DNA of 20,125 bases from a virus. Where the stretch lies: the IMG/VR virus record IMGVR_UViG_3300017964_000113, positions 1-20,125 of that record; one strand, written 5' to 3'. This document shows positions 15,140 through 20,125 of the stretch, one piece after another (positions within the stretch are counted from its first letter, which is position 1; each line of letters begins with the position of its first letter). Made by a program: the position numbers and the translations under genes. The notes below the pieces were generated by a model. That model saw only the letters and a program-made list of their open reading frames with translations, did not search any database and was not told the DNA's origin.

Positions 15140-17691
15140 AGATATTTTGGCAAATTTCAAATTTATTTAGACTTGCAGTAATTGAAGAGGGAATTTATAC
15201 AGAAATTTTACTTCCATTACAAGATCTAGGCATCCCATTTGAAGAATCTAATATCAGAATTAGTATTTTAAATGGTAGCATTCCAAAAGGAATGCGATTG
15301 GAAAATAATAAAATTCTTGGTACTCCTTTTGAAGTAGAAATAGATACGAGTTGTAAGTTTTTACTAAGGGCTGAAAGATTCGGAATTGTCGATGATAGAG
15401 AATTTGAAATTGTCATAAGAGGAGATGACGATCCGGTTTGGATTACGCCTAGTGGTACATTAGATGTAGGCCCAAATAATACATATTTTATTATAGATAG
15501 TTCTTTTGTTGATTATCAATTAGAAGGGTTTGATCCAGATACAATATCTGGAGACATACTTACATACTCTATAGATGAAAATGACGGACAACTGCCTCCA
15601 GGAATTGAACTTTCAGAATCAGGAAGATTATTTGGGGTTGTTGAACCGATCTTGGCTATTGAAAAATCTCAACAATCTGGTCACTTTGACACTCATTTAT
15701 ATGGCACATATCCATATGATTTTTACACAAAATCTAATAATGGATTTGATAGTTATTATTATGATGTAGAAACTTTTGATTTAAGTTTACCAACAGGATC
15801 TCCAAAAAAACTTAATAGACATTACGAATTTAGGGTAGGTATTACAGACGGCATCACAGTTGTAAAAAGAAATTTTACAATATTTGTAGTCGGCGATGAT
15901 TATTTTAGAGCAGATAATACTGTAATGACTGCAGCCACAGGAGTGTATAGAGCTGATAATACTTTCTTAAGGACTCCTCGATGGCTTACTCCTAGTGATT
16001 TAGGCGTAAGGAGAGCAAATAATTATATAACATTAATCCTCGACACTATTGATACAAATTTAATTTTAGGAACAACTTATTATACATTATTAGAAACAAA
16101 TCCGGACGGATCTCCTAGTATTCTACCACCGGGGACTAACTTAGATGCCAGTAATGGTGAGATTGCAGGTCGTGTCCCATATCAACCTGCAATTTCAAAA
16201 ACTTATAGGTTTACGATTAGAGCGACCAGATTGATTCCTAATTACTCTGCATCTAGTAATAGCGATAAAACCTTTACACTGAAAATTTTAGGAGAAGTTG
16301 AAAGCTTTTTGAATTTTACCACAGAATCAAATTTAGGAAGAGTAAGCAGTAATTACGCTAGTGAGCTGTCAATCCAAGCTACATCTACAGTGCCTGGCGC
16401 TACCTTATTATTTACCTTAACAGGAGGAAGACTACCTCCTGGATTAACAATGCTCTACACTGGAGAAATAATAGGTAAAATTAATAGCTACGGAAATAAT
16501 ATTACACCAGGTTTAACAATTTTTACTGATACAGACAATAACGCCAAGCAAATATTAACTTTTGATAATAACACAACTACTATAGACAGAAAATTTATTT
16601 TTAAAGTAAGAGTTCAAGACCATTATGGATTTAGTGCTATAACAAAAGAATTTTATATTTCTGTTGAAGATCCAAAAGATAAATTTTTTAGTAATTTATA
16701 TGTGGCTCCAATGCTGCCAGAAAACAAAAGATTAGAATACTTTGACTTCATTAGCCAAAACGAACTCATTCCTACAAATTTTATTTATAGACCTAATGAT
16801 CCAAATTTTGGTGTACAAAAGAAAATGAAGATGCTTATCTATGCAGGAATCGAAACTCGACTAGTAAGCGATTACGCAATAGCTTTTGCTAAAAATCATA
16901 AGAGAAAAAAATTTAAATTTGGAAAAATAGACTTTGCTATTGCAAAACGTCCTGGAACAAATGACATCATATATGAAATTATTTACATTAACATAATTGA
17001 TCCAGCAGACAAGATAGATGCTACAACAAGAGAAAAATTTACAATTAATACAAAAAAATTATTAACAGTTGACGTTGCACACTATGATGTCGAACCCGAC
17101 AACAAAGAAAATGAATTTCCAGCAGGAACTTACGTGCTGCAAAGAAACGGAAATATAGTTACGCATTTCTTTACACCAAATTTTGATATCTCTATTAGAG
17201 AAAACGATGTCGTCAATGCGTCAATATCACAGATACCCATTATTCCTAGAGTAGGTCCTGAATTAACTTTACAGTCTACCATACAAGCAACACCTGCTCC
17301 ATTTAGATTTAGACCTAATAATCCTAATCCTGTTACAATCGACAGCAATGCATTAAAAATAGATTCTAAAACTCAATATGAAAAATATTTAAGCAATCTT
17401 ACTAACATGAGAAATAAGATAAAAAATTTAGGAGAAACAGAAATTGAATATTTGCCTTTGTGGATGCGTTCTTCTCAACAAGGTCAGGTAGATTACATTG
17501 GGTACAAACCTGTTGTTCCAATATGTTATTGTAAACCTGGATATAGTGAAAGAATAATTGCAAATATCAAAAACAGTGGATTTGATTTTACAAATTTTAA
17601 TTTTGACATTGATAGATATATAATTGACAGCACAACAGGAATAAGTCAGGAACAGTATCTACTTTTTAACAACTACGAATATAATTTATAA
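15136..17691 (+). CDS. Structural protein with putative Ig-like (He_PIG) repeats (851 aa)
   Basis: At least four putative Ig-type units are marked by the P-P/K-G-L/I/M ... G.I.G signature: NGSIPKGMRLENNKILGTP (about 46-64), GQLPPGIELSESGRLFGVV (151-169), ILPPGTNLDASNGEIAGR (about 328-345) and GGRLPPGLTMLYTGEIIGK (about 429-447). Such domains are common in phage tail and surface proteins and often mediate carbohydrate or surface contact. The C-terminal ~85 residues form a different, compact-looking domain with EYLPLWMRS, a YCKPG segment and FDFTNFNFDIDRYIID, which I associate with a family of marine T4-like tail proteins. The start overlaps the previous stop (ATGA). The stop codon lies inside the late-promoter-like octamer of the next gene. 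No signal peptide or membrane segment is evident. The exact virion location is unknown. Confidence 0.85.
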   Translation: MKIFWQISNLFRLAVIEEGIYTEILLPLQDLGIPFEESNIRISILNGSIPKGMRLENNKILGTPFEVEIDTSCKFLLRAERFGIVDDREFEIVIRGDDDPVWITPSGTLDVGPNNTYFIIDSSFVDYQLEGFDPDTISGDILTYSIDENDGQLPPGIELSESGRLFGVVEPILAIEKSQQSGHFDTHLYGTYPYDFYTKSNNGFDSYYYDVETFDLSLPTGSPKKLNRHYEFRVGITDGITVVKRNFTIFVVGDDYFRADNTVMTAATGVYRADNTFLRTPRWLTPSDLGVRRANNYITLILDTIDTNLILGTTYYTLLETNPDGSPSILPPGTNLDASNGEIAGRVPYQPAISKTYRFTIRATRLIPNYSASSNSDKTFTLKILGEVESFLNFTTESNLGRVSSNYASELSIQATSTVPGATLLFTLTGGRLPPGLTMLYTGEIIGKINSYGNNITPGLTIFTDTDNNAKQILTFDNNTTTIDRKFIFKVRVQDHYGFSAITKEFYISVEDPKDKFFSNLYVAPMLPENKRLEYFDFISQNELIPTNFIYRPNDPNFGVQKKMKMLIYAGIETRLVSDYAIAFAKNHKRKKFKFGKIDFAIAKRPGTNDIIYEIIYINIIDPADKIDATTREKFTINTKKLLTVDVAHYDVEPDNKENEFPAGTYVLQRNGNIVTHFFTPNFDISIRENDVVNASISQIPIIPRVGPELTLQSTIQATPAPFRFRPNNPNPVTIDSNALKIDSKTQYEKYLSNLTNMRNKIKNLGETEIEYLPLWMRSSQQGQVDYIGYKPVVPICYCKPGYSERIIANIKNSGFDFTNFNFDIDRYIIDSTTGISQEQYLLFNNYEYNL

Positions 17692-17694
17692 ATA
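17687..17694 (+). promoter_or_regulatory. T4-type late promoter (TATAAATA)
   Basis: An exact match to the T4 late promoter octamer TATAAATA, overlapping the TAA stop of the Ig-repeat protein and ending 17 bases before the ATG at 17712. The leader would be about 11 bases and contains GGAG at 17702-17705. Exact match plus position makes this the best promoter candidate in the window. Confidence 0.72.
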
Positions 17695-17711
17695 ATGAAA
17701 CGGAGAAATAA

Positions 17712-18290
17712 ATGGCAAGCAATATAAACAGTATAGGTATAGACGAATTTTTTCCAATTGCAGGACAAGACAATGATAGCCAAGGTTTTAGAGATAATTT
17801 TAATATTATAAAAAATAGTTTATCTACAGCAAAAACAGAAATTACAAGTTTGCAAGATAATAGTGCAGATACTACACAAACGAATAATTTTAATAATAAT
17901 GTTATTATGAATGCAAATTTGCTATCTACTACTGAATTTGTATACACTGTGCAGAATGCTACAGAGCAAACAAATATATATTGGAATAACGGAAATTATC
18001 AAGTTATTCAAGCAGGAAATGATATTTTAATTACACTTAGCGGATGGCCTACAGATATATACGGTAACGACGGTATTGATCGATTAGCTAAATTACGTTT
18101 AGCTATTTCAGGTGACGGTAATGCAAGAACAATTACTTTTAACGATGCTAGTGGCAGAAGCATTAGGGTTCCATCAACTTGGCCAACTCCATTCCAAGTA
18201 ACAAATACCGATAGGCCAAAAATAGTAGATTTTTGGACAACAGATGCATTAGTGCTTTATGCCGACTATGTAGGAGAATTTGGAACCTAA
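17712..18290 (+). CDS. Small tail/baseplate structural protein with DNDSQGFRDNF module (192 aa)
   Basis: Residues about 13-32 (FPIAGQDNDSQGFRDNFNII) form an N-terminal module that I recognise from marine T4-like structural proteins. It appears to be a diverged version of the NDGTGD...R..F.K.N.NF module of the proteins at 889 and 14414. Residues about 33-55 look helical (IIKNSLSTAKTEITSLQDN) and could form a trimeric coiled coil. The rest is a beta-rich domain with aromatic residues (NIYWNNGNYQVIQAG; DFWTTDALVLYADYVGEF). The ATG follows GGAG and an exact late-promoter octamer. I infer a small virion protein sharing a docking site with the larger fibres. No enzyme motif is present. Confidence 0.8.
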   Translation: MASNINSIGIDEFFPIAGQDNDSQGFRDNFNIIKNSLSTAKTEITSLQDNSADTTQTNNFNNNVIMNANLLSTTEFVYTVQNATEQTNIYWNNGNYQVIQAGNDILITLSGWPTDIYGNDGIDRLAKLRLAISGDGNARTITFNDASGRSIRVPSTWPTPFQVTNTDRPKIVDFWTTDALVLYADYVGEFGT

Positions 18291-18291
18291 A

Positions 18292-18501
18292 ATGATATTA
18301 TCAGAATTTGATAAAAATTTTAAAGATATTACAGAAAAAGAAATATTAGAAAAATTAGTAGATGTAAATAAAAAATATTTCTTAACCAATAATCCGCAAG
18401 TAAAACATCAACTGGAACTAATTAAGTTTGAATTAGAAGAAAGATATGAGTTTTTAAAAAAACAACAAAATGAATTTGACAATTTAATCAAAATAGTTTA
18501 A
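18292..18501 (+). CDS. Small charged helical protein, function unknown (69 aa)
   Basis: The start chosen is the ATG at 18292, one base after the previous gene; an in-frame TTG at 18280 would add four residues but sits too close to AGGAG (18272). The product is rich in Lys, Glu, Leu and Phe, with a heptad-like pattern in the second half (VKHQLELIKFELEERYEFLK), so a coiled coil is likely. No known motif is seen. It sits between a structural gene and the DnaE-fragment gene with only 8 bases to the latter, so it is probably co-transcribed with them. It could be a small accessory or assembly protein; this is not supported by more than size and context. Confidence 0.65.
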   Translation: MILSEFDKNFKDITEKEILEKLVDVNKKYFLTNNPQVKHQLELIKFELEERYEFLKKQQNEFDNLIKIV

Positions 18502-18509
18502 AATTAAGT

Positions 18510-19037
18510 ATGGATTTTTCATTAAACAACATTCCAGTACTAAATGATGATGATTTAATTCATTACTTGTATACTGATCCTGCAATAAATTTAAATAATT
18601 TGTTTTGCAAACAATCTACTAACCTCTTAAAATTTAACAAGAATTGTGATAAGTTTGGTTTCTCTCCTTTAAACATTACTACTTTTGAGTGTGTAAATAA
18701 AATTAAAGACGAGGAGTTTTATAAAAACATATTAATTCCGGATGAGTATAAAAATATAAATATTGAAAAAGTTATATTAGATAAATGCACTACGATTGAT
18801 GAATTAGAAAGAGCAAAAAAAGAAATTAAATTATTTAAAGAATATAACTTATTAAACATATTAAAATTTATTATTTTTTTAGTAGATAAAATGCGAGAAA
18901 ATAAGATTGTATGGGGTGTCGGAAGAGGATCTAGTGTAGCAAGTTTCGTGTTATATCTTATAGGTTTAAATAAAATTAATCCTATGCGTTATCATATAGA
19001 GTATACAGAATTTTTTAGAAAGGAAAACAATGAATAA
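18510..19037 (+). CDS. Stand-alone fragment of bacterial DNA polymerase III alpha (DnaE-like)
   Basis: A 175-residue protein whose residues about 111-170 align by eye with the start of the DnaE palm. An amphipathic helix (LLNILKFIIFLVDKMRENKI) leads into WGVGRGSSVASFVLYLIGL and then INPMRYHIEYTEFFR. This mirrors the DnaE pattern GPGRGSGAGSLVAYALxI...DPL.FDLLFERFL, where the GRGS loop contacts the incoming nucleotide. In DnaE the catalytic aspartates (PDFDxDF) follow within about ten residues; here the protein stops at KENNE before them. No PHP domain precedes it. It cannot therefore be a polymerase by itself. T4-like phages replicate with a family B enzyme, so a nucleotide-binding, regulatory or unrelated structural role is more likely. 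The start has no strong ribosome site. Its end overlaps the next gene by 8 bases. Confidence 0.72.
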   Translation: MDFSLNNIPVLNDDDLIHYLYTDPAINLNNLFCKQSTNLLKFNKNCDKFGFSPLNITTFECVNKIKDEEFYKNILIPDEYKNINIEKVILDKCTTIDELERAKKEIKLFKEYNLLNILKFIIFLVDKMRENKIVWGVGRGSSVASFVLYLIGLNKINPMRYHIEYTEFFRKENNE

Positions 19038-19380
19038 AAATATGAAAAAAATGCATTACACAATGCGTGGTAAACCATTTAATATGGATCAACTGAGACA
19101 AAAAAATGAATTAACAATTGCAGTTGGTAATATGCCTGTAAATGCACGTGGAGACATAGTAGGTAAAGGCGGACAAATTATCAAAACTAAAGAATCTGTT
19201 AATGAAGAATATTACAGTAATCTTACAACATTACCAGACGAAACTGTAAATACAAAAAATAATCTTCCAGCCCAAGTTGCAACAGAAAGTACAGAGAAAA
19301 CAGTAGTAAAAAAAACAAGCAAAAAAGAAAAATGGGTCGAGGACGATAACGGAAATTTTGTGTTGAACAGTAATGCTTAA
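19030..19380 (+). CDS. Conserved-looking small phage protein with disordered Lys-rich tail (116 aa)
   Basis: The N-terminal half has a compact, motif-like sequence (MRGKPFNMDQLRQKNELTIA, then VNARGDIVGKGGQII) of a type I believe recurs in marine T4-like phages, but I cannot name a function. The second half is low in hydrophobics and rich in Thr, Glu and Lys (KTVVKKTSKKEKW), so probably disordered, ending in an acidic/aromatic patch. The start is supported by AAGGA a few bases upstream, inside the end of the DnaE-fragment gene, and the stop overlaps the next gene by 8 bases. It may be a small head or scaffold-related protein, but this is speculation. Confidence 0.7.
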   Translation: MNKNMKKMHYTMRGKPFNMDQLRQKNELTIAVGNMPVNARGDIVGKGGQIIKTKESVNEEYYSNLTTLPDETVNTKNNLPAQVATESTEKTVVKKTSKKEKWVEDDNGNFVLNSNA

Positions 19381-19624
19381 GAATTTTAAAAGATTTTATT
19401 TTATAAAATTAACAAAAAACTTTAGCATAGAACTAGATTTCCTAAAAAATTTTGCATCATTAAATTGGTTTCCAATTCTTAACCATAATTTTGACGTAAA
19501 ATTAAAAGGCTCACACAAGGGGATCTATTGGTCTTTTTATTTAATTGGCTTCAAAATTTTTGAAGTAAATATTTATGATAACCGACATGATGAAAAAGTA
19601 TACGACCCAATTATAGATTATTAA
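19373..19624 (+). CDS. Hypothetical protein, aromatic-rich (83 aa)
   Basis: An 83-residue basic protein with many Phe, Tyr, Trp and Ile residues (KGIYWSFYLIGFKIFEVNIY) and an acidic end. No transmembrane segment is clear-cut, although the aromatic strand pattern suggests a small beta-sheet domain. No motif or family is recognised. The ATG lies inside the last codons of the preceding gene with an 8-base overlap and no strong ribosome site, implying translational coupling. Six bases separate it from the co-chaperonin gene. Confidence 0.65.
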   Translation: MLKNFKRFYFIKLTKNFSIELDFLKNFASLNWFPILNHNFDVKLKGSHKGIYWSFYLIGFKIFEVNIYDNRHDEKVYDPIIDY

Positions 19625-19630
19625 GGAAAA

Positions 19631-19975
19631 ATGTACAAATCAATTAAAACAAGTTTAATGCCAATACGAGATAAAGTAATAGTTACAGACATGCATTTTG
19701 GAGAACAACGTACAGCTAGCGGAATAATAATCCGCGACGATGACGGGACAGCACATGGAGTTCATCCCAGATGGGGTCGTGTTTGGGCTAAAGGACATGA
19801 GAATGAAGAAGAATTTAAAGTAGGAGATTGGATTTTGATATCGCACGGTAGATGGACTCATGGAATAAAATTAGAACTAGACGATAAAGAAATAATTATT
19901 AGAATGGTTGATAATGATGATATCTTAGCATATAGTGAAACACGCCCAACTGATGTAATAATAGGAACAGAATGA
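19631..19975 (+). CDS. groES: GroES-like co-chaperonin (Cpn10; analogue of T4 gp31)
   Basis: The 114-residue sequence follows the GroES layout: an N-terminal strand (LMPIRDKVIV, 9-18), a region matching the mobile loop with the hydrophobic GIII tripeptide (31-34) that docks on GroEL, a segment GRVWAKG (49-55) like GRVLAVG, KVGDWILIS (63-71), and a C-terminal MVDNDDILAYSE (92-103) like the GroES end DILAIVE. It probably caps the host GroEL and, by analogy with T4 gp31, helps fold the major capsid protein. The roof loop is expanded and His/Trp-rich (AHGVHPRWGR), as expected if the folding cage is adapted for large phage substrates. A strong AAGGA site precedes the ATG. Its stop overlaps the next start as ATGA. 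Confidence 0.9.
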   Translation: MYKSIKTSLMPIRDKVIVTDMHFGEQRTASGIIIRDDDGTAHGVHPRWGRVWAKGHENEEEFKVGDWILISHGRWTHGIKLELDDKEIIIRMVDNDDILAYSETRPTDVIIGTE

Positions 19976-20125
19976 GTCAAATTGATTTAAACAAATACAA
20001 AGAATTTGTATCAGCAGTTACGTCAGCAGAAAGTAACGATACAAACGCTATGACAAAACGATTAAACAAAATTGAAACTGAAACTAACGTAAATATGGCA
20101 CTACTTTTAACAGGTGCTATTGGAC
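19972..20125 (+). CDS. Probable MazG-like NTP pyrophosphohydrolase, N-terminal part only
   Basis: A frame starts at the ATGA overlap with the co-chaperonin stop and runs open off the window end, giving 51 residues. The sequence (MSQIDLNKYKEFVSAVTSAE, later NVNMALLLTGAIG) resembles the N-terminal helices of a marine T4-like phage family with a MazG/NTP-PPase-like domain, where the LLTGAIG segment precedes the EAGE-type metal-binding motif. That motif would lie just beyond the window, so the assignment is tentative. MazG-type enzymes hydrolyse NTPs or (p)ppGpp-like nucleotides, and in phages are thought to alter host nucleotide pools. The tight overlap with the co-chaperonin suggests co-translation. 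Confidence 0.5.
   Translation, partial: MSQIDLNKYKEFVSAVTSAESNDTNAMTKRLNKIETETNVNMALLLTGAIG

Noticed and set aside
18280-18291. TTG start for the 69-residue protein
   Set aside because: The AGGAG lies only three bases away, too close for normal initiation, and an ATG four codons on directly follows the previous stop.
19138-19180. Possible KH-domain GxxG loop (VGKGGQII) in the 116-residue protein
   Set aside because: Only the short loop matches; the surrounding alternation of strands and helices of a KH domain is not present.
1-20125. tRNA genes, CRISPR arrays, insertion sequences, integrase or attachment sites
   Set aside because: I saw no cloverleaf-like segment in the few gaps, no spaced direct repeats, no inverted terminal repeats and no transposase or integrase motifs.

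Overview
The window looks like part of the late (virion-structure) region of a marine T4-like myovirus. Four things point that way. The DNA is AT-rich, with sampled 60-base rows running from 25 to 52% G+C. Genes are packed tightly and almost all lie on one strand, with ATGA overlaps. T4-type late-promoter octamers (NATAAATA) lie immediately upstream of genes. The protein families are ones I know from oceanic T4-like phages of cyanobacteria and SAR11-type bacteria: giant tail structural proteins, an A-type Fe-S carrier, a GroES-like co-chaperonin and a likely MazG-type pyrophosphohydrolase. The host cannot be read from the sequence; the low G+C and the marine family signatures would fit a pelagiphage or a cyanophage. 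No tRNA, integrase, CRISPR or insertion sequence was seen.

Region 1 (1-866): the tail end of an unrecognised forward gene meets a convergent small CxxC/CxxC zinc-ribbon gene on the reverse strand. A late-promoter-like octamer then precedes an IscA/SufA/ErpA-type Fe-S carrier. Region 2 (889-10887): one 3332-residue virion protein fills half of the window. It starts with a short adapter-like module and ends with a fibre region plus a domain resembling the intramolecular chaperone of phage fibres. Region 3 (10931-14182): a 562-residue tail-fibre protein has tandem 14-residue repeats and a cupredoxin-like C-terminal domain. It is followed by an intact subtilisin-type serine protease, which is clearly richer in G+C and CGT codons than its surroundings. 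Region 4 (14183-18290): a short, possibly decayed fibre remnant, a 241-residue structural protein, an 851-residue protein with putative Ig-like (He_PIG) repeats, and a 192-residue structural protein. Region 5 (18292-20125): six compact non-fibre genes: a coiled-coil mini-protein, a stand-alone fragment of the bacterial replicase DnaE (Pol III alpha), a conserved small protein, a hypothetical protein, a GroES-like co-chaperonin, and the start of a probable MazG-like gene.

Taken together, regions 2-4 appear to build the host-recognition and baseplate periphery of the virion. The protease is well placed to process one or more of these fibres, and the co-chaperonin could help fold capsid proteins as T4 gp31 does. 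The most unusual items are the DnaE fragment that stops just before the catalytic aspartates, the copper-site-like domain at the tip of a fibre, and the reuse of one N-terminal module in three tail proteins.
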